A DNA stretch of 14,910 nucleotides from an uncultured Nitrospina sp. Lineage in GTDB: Bacteria; Nitrospinota; Nitrospinia; Nitrospinales; VA-1. A program made the position numbers and the translations under genes. The stretch's first letter is position 1. Every line of letters starts with the position of its first letter. Positions 1-5,470 of this stretch are shown here, one piece after another. The notes beneath the pieces are model-generated. The model searched no databases, had not been told where the DNA came from, and saw only the letters and a list, made by a program, of their open reading frames with translations. The stretch is taken from contig CATMOP010000008.1 in the NCBI GenBank assembly GCA_950072225.1, positions 1-14,910 of the forward strand. Reading direction: 5' to 3'.

Positions 1-941
1 GCGGCAAGCCTGCGGGAACGGGCACGAATATCCAGCACCGACAAAGCCGGGCTGTCATCTATGAACAACTGTGCTTCGGCAAGCTCCCTGCCAGCGTCAT
101 GTACTTTAGGCCAATCACTTTTAGCCAGATAACCGGTGCGGACTTTGGACGAGTCCACCTGTGCCTTTGAACACAAAAGCCGCATCCCCAATTGTTGCTT
201 CGACATTTCGAGACTGAAAAAAGCAGTGGGAATTTTTCTATTTAAGGATACATACCGGGCAATATCCAGGGCAAAGCTGGTTTTACCCATACTGGGCCGT
301 GCCGCCAGAATGATCAAATCAGATGGCTGAAATCCCGCAGTCATATTATCCAAATCAGTAAACCCGGAAGGCACTCCGGTAACCATTCCCGGTTCCTGAG
401 AGAGTTTTTCCAGATCCGACAACCCCTTCTTAACGATCTCAGGGAGTTTGACAAAGCTGGGTTTGGATCTCTTCTCAGAGATCTCGAAAATAGACTGCTC
501 GGCTTTATCAAGCAGAGTGTCCACATCTTCGCTATCGCTGTAACTACTGGAAACAATCTCCGTAGCAGTTTGAATCAGGTCGCGGAGGATTTTTTTCTCT
601 CGGAGGATTTTAGCGTGGTGGACCACCGCTGTAGCAGTTGGCACAAAATCTTCAAGAAGGCCAAGGTATTCGATACCCCCCACCTCTTCCAGCTCATTTT
701 TTTTTCTGAGCTGGTCTGCCAACGCAAGGACATCTATCGGCTCATTGGCCTCAAACTGTCCCCGCATAACGGCAAAGATTTTCTTATGGGTAGACTTATA
801 GAAGTCCTCTTCCCTCAGAATTTCAAGGACTTTGGCGATCGCATCTTCGGAGTGCAGGCAGGCCCCTAAAACACTCTGTTCGGCCTCCTTGTTATAGGGA
901 GGCAATTTATTCAGAGAAATGTCGGTCAGGGCATCAGCCAT
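1..941 (-). CDS. dnaB: Replicative DNA helicase DnaB, N-terminal 313 residues (cut by window edge)
   Basis: Hexameric 5'-3' helicase that unwinds DNA at the replication fork and recruits primase. The reading frame is open from the ATG at 939-941 to the window edge, giving 313 residues of a family usually about 450 long. The N-terminal DnaB domain covers roughly residues 12-115 (PPYNKEAEQSVLGA near the start is typical). A linker follows, then the RecA-like ATPase core. Walker A is ARPSMGKTS (214-222), FFSLEMS (241-247) carries the catalytic-type glutamate, and LFIDDSP (292-298) is the Walker B strand. The rest lies beyond the left edge. It is the last visible gene of the rpsF operon, 90 bp after rplI, and the gap holds a palindromic repeat. 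No strong Shine-Dalgarno sequence precedes the ATG, and an in-frame stop lies about 50 bases upstream. No intein is seen in the visible part. Confidence 0.97.
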   Translation of the reverse strand, partial: MADALTDISLNKLPPYNKEAEQSVLGACLHSEDAIAKVLEILREEDFYKSTHKKIFAVMRGQFEANEPIDVLALADQLRKKNELEEVGGIEYLGLLEDFVPTATAVVHHAKILREKKILRDLIQTATEIVSSSYSDSEDVDTLLDKAEQSIFEISEKRSKPSFVKLPEIVKKGLSDLEKLSQEPGMVTGVPSGFTDLDNMTAGFQPSDLIILAARPSMGKTSFALDIARYVSLNRKIPTAFFSLEMSKQQLGMRLLCSKAQVDSSKVRTGYLAKSDWPKVHDAGRELAEAQLFIDDSPALSVLDIRARSRRLA

Positions 942-960
942 AATTCTATCAGGGTAGCAA

Positions 961-1027
961 CCCACTCCCGTGGGAGGGCGTGATATCTCTCTTCACTCAC
1001 CATCATGCCCCTGCGGCTAGCAGGAGC
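961..1027 (-). repeat. Intergenic palindromic repeat, copy A (rplI-dnaB gap)
   Basis: This gap consists almost wholly of palindromic modules. 961-974 is the hairpin CCCAC-TCCC-GTGGG. 1007-1027 pairs GCCCCTGC with GCAGGAGC (one G-T wobble) around a five-base loop. Between them, on the minus strand, AGTGAAGAGAGATATCACG resembles the AATGAAGAGGACATCACG core of copy B and its counterpart in copy E. The GGGGCATG next to it is also shared. It is a shorter, diverged member of the same family and separates rplI from dnaB in the transcript. Confidence 0.65.
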
Positions 1028-1031
1028 CTTT

Positions 1032-1553
1032 TTATTCTTTAGCTTCTTCCTTCTTTTGTTCAACTTCCGGGGCGTGCTCGGCAGGCTCCTCAGTGGGTTC
1101 TGCAACTTCCTGCTCCGCTTCAACAACAAGCTTGATTTCCGCTGTCACTTCCGTATGAAGTTTGACAGGAATTTTATATTCACCGGCTTTTTTAATCGGC
1201 TCGGTAATCTGAATTTTACGCCGGTCAATATCAACACCCTGGACTTTGAGCAAATCCGCAATTTCCTGTGCCGTTACCGAACCAAACATTTTCCCCGTAT
1301 CGCCGATCTTTTTCTTAACCGTGCAGGTCACCTTTGCAATTTCATCAGCAATAGCCTGTACTGTTGCAATCACCTTTTTAACCTTGGACTGAACCACACG
1401 TTTTTGATGATTAAAAGCCTTAAGGTTATTGGGAGTCGCAAGCAAAGCCTTGCCCTTGGGGATCAAGAAGTTCCTGCCAAACCCGTCTTTAACTTCTACC
1501 TCGTCCCCACAGAACCCGAGGCCATCCACATCTTCCTTTAACAACAGCTTCAT
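1032..1553 (-). CDS. rplI: 50S ribosomal protein L9 (bL9)
   Basis: Structural protein of the large ribosomal subunit; its N-terminal domain binds 23S rRNA near the L1 stalk. The 173-residue product opens with MKLLLKEDVDGLGFCGDEVE and continues KDGFGRNFLIPKGKAL, the bL9 signature. A long helix linker (about 40-75) and the C-terminal domain follow. The family is usually about 148 residues, and here an extra acidic tail of roughly 25 residues rich in Glu, Pro and Ala follows residue 148. AAAGGA about 8 bases upstream of the ATG supports the start. It lies between the DUF2232 gene and dnaB in the standard order, but with unusually long gaps on both sides (281 and 90 bp), each filled with repeat DNA. 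Confidence 0.97.
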   Translation of the reverse strand: MKLLLKEDVDGLGFCGDEVEVKDGFGRNFLIPKGKALLATPNNLKAFNHQKRVVQSKVKKVIATVQAIADEIAKVTCTVKKKIGDTGKMFGSVTAQEIADLLKVQGVDIDRRKIQITEPIKKAGEYKIPVKLHTEVTAEIKLVVEAEQEVAEPTEEPAEHAPEVEQKKEEAKE

Positions 1554-1620
1554 AAATTTTTCCTTTCATCAGGACCAGAATGTTTCCAGAAGATCTCTGT
1601 TTATTCGGTAATTTTCTCTA

Positions 1621-1782
1621 AGGCAACCACTAGGCGTGGGGCCAATGAGCACGTGATATTCTTCCTTAACTTTTACCCTTGCAGGGCATGAGGACTAATG
1701 AAGAGGACATCACGCGTGCCCCAGAGGGGTAATAACTTTTATTGGCTAAAAAAAGGTCATTTCGGCTTGATGAGCCTTTGCT
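1621..1782. repeat. Intergenic palindromic repeat, copy B (DUF2232-rplI gap)
   Basis: Most of the 281-bp gap is one composite palindromic element. It starts with the hairpin CCAC-TAGGC-GTGG (1627-1639). CGTGATATTCTTCCTTA (about 1652-1668) then pairs imperfectly with TAATGAAGAGGACATCACG (about 1696-1714), enclosing TTTTACCCTTGCAGGGCATG. GCCCCAGAGGGGTAATAAC follows. It ends with TCGGCTTGATGAGCCTTTGCTA (about 1762-1782), a near-palindrome. The same modules occur in the same order on the minus strand of copy E. This looks like a non-coding, RNA-hairpin-forming repeat inside an operon. No coding frame or transposase is associated. Confidence 0.75.
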
Positions 1783-1815
1783 ATTTGCTCCCGACGGCTC
1801 GCCGGTGACCAAAAA

Positions 1816-1829
1816 CAATTTTTAGAGAT
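1816..1829 (+). repeat. 14-bp dispersed repeat, first copy
   Basis: CAATTTTTAGAGAT lies 5 bases beyond the end of the DUF2232 gene. The identical 14 bases occur on the opposite strand at 7863-7876, about 30 bases beyond the end of mlaA. Both sit just downstream of a gene and next to palindromic repeat DNA. They could be a separate short repeat or the edge of the larger element. The orientation relative to the neighbouring gene differs, which argues against a simple terminator. Confidence 0.5.
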
Positions 1830-1834
1830 ACCCT

Positions 1835-2782
1835 TTATTCTATATCCGCAGCTTTCCTCAGCTTTCTAAAATCCGCCCAGATATCGAACACGCCTAATCC
1901 AGCCACCAAACCTATTAAAAGAGGTTGCACAAATATTAATATAAAAAGAACAAACCAAAAGAAAACCTGCACATTCCTGGCTTTCAGAAAATACACGACA
2001 ATACTGAGCCCCTGGGTGAAATAGATAACAAACACAACCAGAAAAACATTCAGCCCTGCATCCGCAATCACGCCCTGCCCCAGGAACAAAGCCGCGGCGG
2101 ACAATATGAAACCCCAAATCAAGTTCTCTGAGCAAAGCCACTCGGAGAATGCGACTCCAGGAAACAGGCCCGGCCCATAAAGTCGAGTCCAGGCTATCCG
2201 AAGCAATGCGTAATTGGCTGCTGAACCAATCAACGACCCGATAAGTAAAAAAGCGGGATAAGATGCCGCAAAACCTTCTGCCGTTCGTTCTGCGAATGCC
2301 TTCATATCTGCGACTTCCGCTTTATTCTCGCCCACGGACTCGAAAGCTTCCATCGACTGGGAAAAATGGGCGCGCATTTGCTCCTCAAAAAACTCTTTAA
2401 CTGAAGTATCCTGATCGCCGAACAAGACCAATAAAAGTACGATCGATACTAAACCCGAAGCCAAAGCACTTATGGCTATGCACCTGTCCCCCGGCAACTG
2501 GATTCGAATCATCTCTCCCAATAACAAGGCCATCAGCGCATATTCAGCTAAAAACAACATTGCCTGATTAGCCCCGACTAATAACAGGAGCACCACAAAA
2601 ACCAACGCCATCAGGGCAATACCAACCCGCCTGCCTCTTTGCAGGTATATGAAGACAAGAGGGAAAGGGGATAAAACCCCAATCAACGCCCCCAATGGAG
2701 GAAAAACCATCAGGGCAAAAAAAAGAATAAAAACAAGAACTACGGGCACAAGCAGGTTTTTAGTTTGTGACGGCTCAGCCAA
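1835..2782 (-). CDS. DUF2232 (YybS-like) polytopic membrane protein
   Basis: Function unknown. The 315-residue protein is very hydrophobic. Clusters of membrane segments fill about residues 8-125 and 172-300. A charged loop of about 45 residues (about 122-168, rich in Glu, Asp and Lys) separates them. Size, topology and position between rpsR and rplI match the DUF2232/YybS family, found at this spot in many deltaproteobacterial-type genomes. The start is a TTG at 2780-2782, two bases after the rpsR stop codon, with no clear Shine-Dalgarno sequence, so translation is probably coupled to rpsR. The next possible starts lie inside the first membrane helix. The family name is inferred from topology and context rather than a diagnostic motif. 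Confidence 0.85.
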   Translation of the reverse strand: MAEPSQTKNLLVPVVLVFILFFALMVFPPLGALIGVLSPFPLVFIYLQRGRRVGIALMALVFVVLLLLVGANQAMLFLAEYALMALLLGEMIRIQLPGDRCIAISALASGLVSIVLLLVLFGDQDTSVKEFFEEQMRAHFSQSMEAFESVGENKAEVADMKAFAERTAEGFAASYPAFLLIGSLIGSAANYALLRIAWTRLYGPGLFPGVAFSEWLCSENLIWGFILSAAALFLGQGVIADAGLNVFLVVFVIYFTQGLSIVVYFLKARNVQVFFWFVLFILIFVQPLLIGLVAGLGVFDIWADFRKLRKAADIE

Positions 2783-2784
2783 AA

Positions 2785-3027
2785 CTAATGCTCAACGGCA
2801 AACGGCAACAAGGCAATGGTTCTGGCTTTTTTGATTGCCCGAGTTAAAATCCTCTGGCATTTGGCGCAATTCCCTGATATTCGCGAAGGCACAATCTTGC
2901 CCCTTTCGGAAATCAGCGGCTTTAATGCCTTCACATCAAAAAAGTCAATATAAACCTTGCTTTGATCGTCGTTGCAAAACCTGCAAATCCTTTGAGAAAA
3001 AAATGAACGCTTTTTGGTCTCAGGCAT
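2785..3027 (-). CDS. rpsR: 30S ribosomal protein S18 (bS18), zinc-binding form
   Basis: Small-subunit protein that binds 16S rRNA as a heterodimer with bS6, encoded two genes upstream. The product has 80 residues, the usual length. RRNA-contacting core features include RGKIVPSRISG (42-52) and AIKKARTIALLPF (64-76). It carries two CxxC pairs, C15/C18 and C54/C57, so it is the four-cysteine, zinc-binding form seen in part of the family. AGAAGG about 7 bases upstream of the ATG supports the start. It lies 25 bp after ssb and 2 bp before the DUF2232 start, clearly within one operon. Confidence 0.97.
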   Translation of the reverse strand: MPETKKRSFFSQRICRFCNDDQSKVYIDFFDVKALKPLISERGKIVPSRISGNCAKCQRILTRAIKKARTIALLPFAVEH

Positions 3028-3052
3028 AATTACCTTCTTCTTAATTATTTTA

Positions 3053-3442
3053 TTAAAATGGAATATCGTCAGCGGGTGGAGTGGAAGCAGAACCCGTATC
3101 CATACTCACTTTATCCCCCTGACGGGTCAAAAACTGGACATTATTGGCGACCACTTCAAGTTTGTTCCGCTTTTGACCATCTGTCTCCCAAGTCTGGTAA
3201 TTTAACCGGCCTTCAAGAAAAACCAGACTGCCTTTATTCAGGTATTGGGCGCAATTTTCACCTTGCTTGGCCCAAACTGTGATATCAACAAAACAGACCT
3301 CATCTTTCCATTCCTCGCCCTGCTTGAACTTGCGGTTGACCGCCAGACCAAAACTAGCCACTGCGGCACCACTTGCGGTATAACGCAATTCCGGGTCCCG
3401 GGTCAGGTTGCCCATCAGAAGTACCTTGTTGAACGAAGCCAT
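3053..3442 (-). CDS. ssb: Single-stranded DNA-binding protein SSB
   Basis: Coats single-stranded DNA in replication, repair and recombination and recruits partner proteins through its C-terminal tip. The 129-residue product starts MASFNKVLLMGNLTRDPELR, the hallmark of the SSB OB fold. The fold spans about residues 1-105, with FVDITVWAKQGENCAQYL (51-68) and GSLVFLEGRL typical strands. The linker to the acidic tip PADDIPF (123-129) is only about 18 residues, so the protein is short for the family. TAAGGATC about 5 bases upstream of the ATG is a good ribosome-binding site. It sits between rpsF (33 bp) and rpsR (25 bp), the standard operon position. Confidence 0.97.
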   Translation of the reverse strand: MASFNKVLLMGNLTRDPELRYTASGAAVASFGLAVNRKFKQGEEWKDEVCFVDITVWAKQGENCAQYLNKGSLVFLEGRLNYQTWETDGQKRNKLEVVANNVQFLTRQGDKVSMDTGSASTPPADDIPF

Positions 3443-3475
3443 ATCAGATCCTTACAGTCAATTTGTTAAAAAGGG

Positions 3476-3853
3476 CTAATCATCTTCACCGTTTTTCGCG
3501 GCTTTGGCGGAACCCTCTTCCCCTTCAACCTCTTCTGTTTCACTGCCTAGTGCTCTCTCCAGCTCACCATCTGTCAACCGGAGCACCATGAATTTGATGA
3601 TCAGGTCGAACAGCCTGTATTTACTTTCCAGTTCAGCAACTTTAGCGGAATCAAGGGTATGATAAATATTCAGGTATACCCCAAATCTATTTTTCCTTAT
3701 CCGATAGGCAAGACGTTTTTTGCCCCACTTTTCGATTTTAAGGCACGCGCCGCCATTGCTCTTGATGAACTCGCCTATTTTTTCAAGAGCTTCATCAGCA
3801 CGGGCTTCGTCGATATCGGGTTTAAGAATCAGGACGCTTTCGTAAGATCGCAA
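3476..3853 (-). CDS. rpsF: 30S ribosomal protein S6 (bS6), TTG start
   Basis: Small-subunit protein that pairs with bS18 on the platform of 16S rRNA. An ATG at 3868 is in frame, but it has no Shine-Dalgarno sequence. The sequence just after it contains AGGAGG, ending six bases before an in-frame TTG at 3851-3853. From that TTG the protein reads (M)RSYESVLILKPDIDEARADE, which aligns with the usual MR-YE-VFIL start of bS6. The TTG is therefore preferred, giving 125 residues. GKKRLAYRIRKNRFGVYLNI is the typical RNA-binding core. After about residue 100 an acidic Glu/Gly-rich tail follows, a common bS6 feature. It is the first gene of the rpsF-ssb-rpsR operon. If the ATG is used, the protein gains five residues (MRRYA). 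Confidence 0.95.
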   Translation of the reverse strand: MRSYESVLILKPDIDEARADEALEKIGEFIKSNGGACLKIEKWGKKRLAYRIRKNRFGVYLNIYHTLDSAKVAELESKYRLFDLIIKFMVLRLTDGELERALGSETEEVEGEEGSAKAAKNGEDD

Positions 3854-3858
3854 TGCAT

Positions 3859-3932
3859 ACCTCCTCATGGGTTAAGAATAGCCCCAGATTTAATCTGGAG
3901 CGAGGGGTTAAAATGCGCAAACATGCGCAAAC
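3859..3932 (-). promoter_or_regulatory. rpsF leader: SD, perfect hairpin and tandem 10-bp repeat
   Basis: Three elements lie in the rpsF leader. GAGGAGGT (3859-3866) is the ribosome-binding site that fixes the TTG start. A hairpin at 3884-3898, CCAGATT-A-AATCTGG on the minus strand, extends by further pairs on each side and is not followed by a T-run. The 10-mer ATGCGCAAAC is repeated exactly in tandem at 3913-3922 and 3923-3932. bS6 operons in many bacteria are regulated by bS6:bS18 binding to a leader hairpin. The conserved CCG bulge of that motif is not evident here, so such a role is only possible. The tandem 10-mer, spaced one helical turn, could be an operator. Confidence 0.4.
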
Positions 3933-3941
3933 AGAATGGAT

Positions 3942-3971
3942 TTAACGTTACTTAATTATTCACTATATAAT
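3942..3971 (+). promoter_or_regulatory. Candidate sigma-70-type promoter for the FG-GAP lipoprotein
   Basis: A perfect TATAAT at 3966-3971 lies 18 bases after TTAACG (3942-3947), a four-of-six match to TTGACA. Transcription would start near 3978, leaving a leader of about 140 bases that includes a short upstream ORF. The overlapping TATAGT on the minus strand (3962-3967) could serve the rpsF side, but no good -35 partner was found for it. Confidence 0.4.
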
Positions 3972-4033
3972 GATTTTATGCGAAAAATGGATTTTTGCAT
4001 AGTCACGCTACAAAATCAAGAAATTTTCAAACG

Positions 4034-4047
4034 CTCCTTAAAAGGAG
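4034..4047 (+). promoter_or_regulatory. Shine-Dalgarno sequence inside a perfect inverted repeat
   Basis: CTCCTT-AA-AAGGAG is a perfect inverted repeat whose right arm is a strong Shine-Dalgarno sequence. It lies eight bases before a TTG that opens a 21-codon ORF. In RNA the left arm could pair with the ribosome-binding site and limit access. The hairpin is short, so its effect is uncertain. Confidence 0.35.
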
Positions 4048-4055
4048 AGGGAAAG

Positions 4056-4121
4056 TTGCAGGACCAGTGTAAAAAGAGCAATTGCATTTGCTTGCTTTAT
4101 GAGTATCGACCCTTAAATTGA
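4056..4121 (+). CDS. Possible 21-residue leader peptide upstream of the lipoprotein
   Basis: A TTG at 4056-4058, eight bases after AAGGAG, opens a 21-codon frame with three cysteines (pattern C-x4-C-x-C at residues 5, 10 and 12). Its TGA (4119-4121) overlaps the lipoprotein's ATG (4121-4123) as TGATG, a classic coupling arrangement. The lipoprotein lacks its own Shine-Dalgarno sequence, so coupled translation would explain how it is started. The same frame is open back to an ATG at 3936, but that lies upstream of the likely promoter. The peptide resembles nothing recognised, and it could be a chance ORF. Confidence 0.3.
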   Translation: MQDQCKKSNCICLLYEYRPLN

Positions 4122-5311
4122 TGTATTTCAGCAAAAAACAAAATTTTATGGCGATGAAACCCGCCTCTTCCCTCATTCGAAATAGGTCATGGATTGTAGC
4201 AAGATTATGTTGCGCAATGATGGTACTACTCCTGCCTGCCTGCGACCTTCCCCAACCCCCGCCTGACTTGTTCTACAAATTTGATGTGATGCCGGTGGGC
4301 CAAGGTCCATCTCATTTATTAACCACCGACTTGAATCTGGACGGAAACCCGGACCTGGTTTCCACAAATTCCATAAACAGCACTCTTTCCATTCTTTACG
4401 GCAAAGGGACCGGAAGTTTTCATCCGGCTTTAAATATAAACGTAGCCGCCGAACCAACCATGTCGGCTGTAGGAGATATTGATCGGGATGGATATCCCGA
4501 CCTTGTGGTCAACGCTCGTGGTTCGAAAATGTTTGTGGTACTGCTTGGTAACGGAGATGGAAGTTTCAGAAAACCCATCCCCATCAAAACCGGAAAAGCA
4601 CCTTTAAACATTATTCTGGGCGACTACAATCATGATGACAAACTCGATGCCGCCGTCACCCTGACCTTTGCCAAAATGGAATTGTATATGGGTACAGGAG
4701 ATGGCTATTTTAAAAAAGGGGCAACGTACCTGACAGGTTCTCGATCCTTTTCCGGAACCACGCAAGACTTCAATGGAGACGGGCACCTGGACATTGCTCT
4801 GGCCGCCAGCAGTTCCAGCGCCAGTTCCATTCGACTATTTTTGGGGAATGGGGATGGCACTTTTCAGAAACCCAAACGGCTGGCTGAAAAACTTAAACCT
4901 CTGGCAGTGGTAGCCAGCGACATGAATAGTGATGAAAAACCGGACCTGGTTTTTGCCTCGGGCCAGGGAGACAATTTATACCTGCTCTATTCCAACGGGG
5001 ACGGCAGTTTCAAGGAGCCTGTCGCCTTTTCAGGCGGAGGCGGACCCTTTGCTCTCACAACGGGGCATTTTAATCCGGACAAGTTTAAGGATGTCGCAGT
5101 GGCCAATTCCCGATCCAGTACCTTCTCGATTGTTATCCGCAATGCCAGCGGAAAATTTAAATACCCCACCCGTGATTATGTAATCGAAGGCGGCACCGTA
5201 TTAGCCATTACCAGCGGCGATTACAATCACAGCGGCATGAGCGATATCGTCGTGGCCAGCAACGCCAAGAACACCATCGAGATTTATTTACAAAGACGAG
5301 TCTTTAAATGA
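4121..5311 (+). CDS. FG-GAP/VCBS repeat lipoprotein, predicted seven-bladed beta-propeller
   Basis: Probable envelope lipoprotein of unknown ligand. After a basic stretch (RNRSWIVAR), the hydrophobic segment LCCAMMVLLLPAC ends in a lipobox-like LPAC. The cysteine is residue 41 from the ATG at 4121. The mature part holds seven calcium-loop motifs of the D-x-N-x-D-G-x-x-D type: DLNLDGNPD, DIDRDGYPD, DYNHDDKLD, DFNGDGHLD, DMNSDEKPD, HFNPDKFKD and DYNHSGMSD. Between them are GNGDGSF/T-x-K-P turns, as in FG-GAP/VCBS propellers. The last two loops are degenerate. Starts at 4121, 4148 or 4154 are possible. The later ones give a more normal signal length, but none has a Shine-Dalgarno sequence. It stands alone on the plus strand between two minus-strand blocks. 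Confidence 0.85.
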   Translation: MYFSKKQNFMAMKPASSLIRNRSWIVARLCCAMMVLLLPACDLPQPPPDLFYKFDVMPVGQGPSHLLTTDLNLDGNPDLVSTNSINSTLSILYGKGTGSFHPALNINVAAEPTMSAVGDIDRDGYPDLVVNARGSKMFVVLLGNGDGSFRKPIPIKTGKAPLNIILGDYNHDDKLDAAVTLTFAKMELYMGTGDGYFKKGATYLTGSRSFSGTTQDFNGDGHLDIALAASSSSASSIRLFLGNGDGTFQKPKRLAEKLKPLAVVASDMNSDEKPDLVFASGQGDNLYLLYSNGDGSFKEPVAFSGGGGPFALTTGHFNPDKFKDVAVANSRSSTFSIVIRNASGKFKYPTRDYVIEGGTVLAITSGDYNHSGMSDIVVASNAKNTIEIYLQRRVFK

Positions 5312-5387
5312 TGACGTGGGAAAAAACTGGGATGTAAATCACCCTAGCCCCTCTTTCTCAAAGAGTGAGTGAAGGGCGAGTTCGACA

Positions 5388-5426
5388 TACCCCTCCGGGG
5401 CAAGAAGACATTGGTCAAATATCACT
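5388..5426. repeat. Weak relative of the intergenic palindromic repeat (copy C)
   Basis: In the 159-bp gap between the convergent ends of the lipoprotein and YyaL-like genes, TACCCCTCCGGGGCA (5388-5402) matches TACCCCTGCGGGGCA of copy E at all but one base. An ATATCACT (5419-5426), close to the family's ATATCACG, follows. The gap also holds CTCTTT-CTC-AAAGAG (5351-5365), CTCAG/CTGAG and AGCG-TAA-CGCT hairpins. None is followed by a clear T-run on either strand, so no terminator is assigned. The relationship to the other copies is suggestive only. Confidence 0.3.
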
Positions 5427-5470
5427 AGCTCAGCATGAAATTACTGAGTCTAGCGTAACGCTGGCCACGG

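Noticed and set aside
1007..1035. Intrinsic terminator on the plus strand (8-bp stem followed by CTTTTTATTCTTT)
   Set aside because: It has terminator form, but no plus-strand gene precedes it. The T-run overlaps the rplI stop codon and the stem is part of the repeat family, so it is described as repeat DNA.
1005..1541. Plus-strand 178-codon open frame opposite rplI
   Set aside because: It is antisense to a clearly recognisable bL9 gene, has low-complexity Phe/Leu/Arg/Asn-rich composition, and resembles no protein family.
3936..4121. 61-codon plus-strand ORF starting at 3936
   Set aside because: Its first part overlaps the likely -10 box and transcription start near 3966-3978, and it has no ribosome-binding site at its ATG. 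Only the last 21 codons have a plausible start.
5312..5470. Terminator between the convergent lipoprotein and YyaL-like genes
   Set aside because: Several small hairpins exist, but none is followed by a T-run on the relevant strand, so no terminator could be supported.
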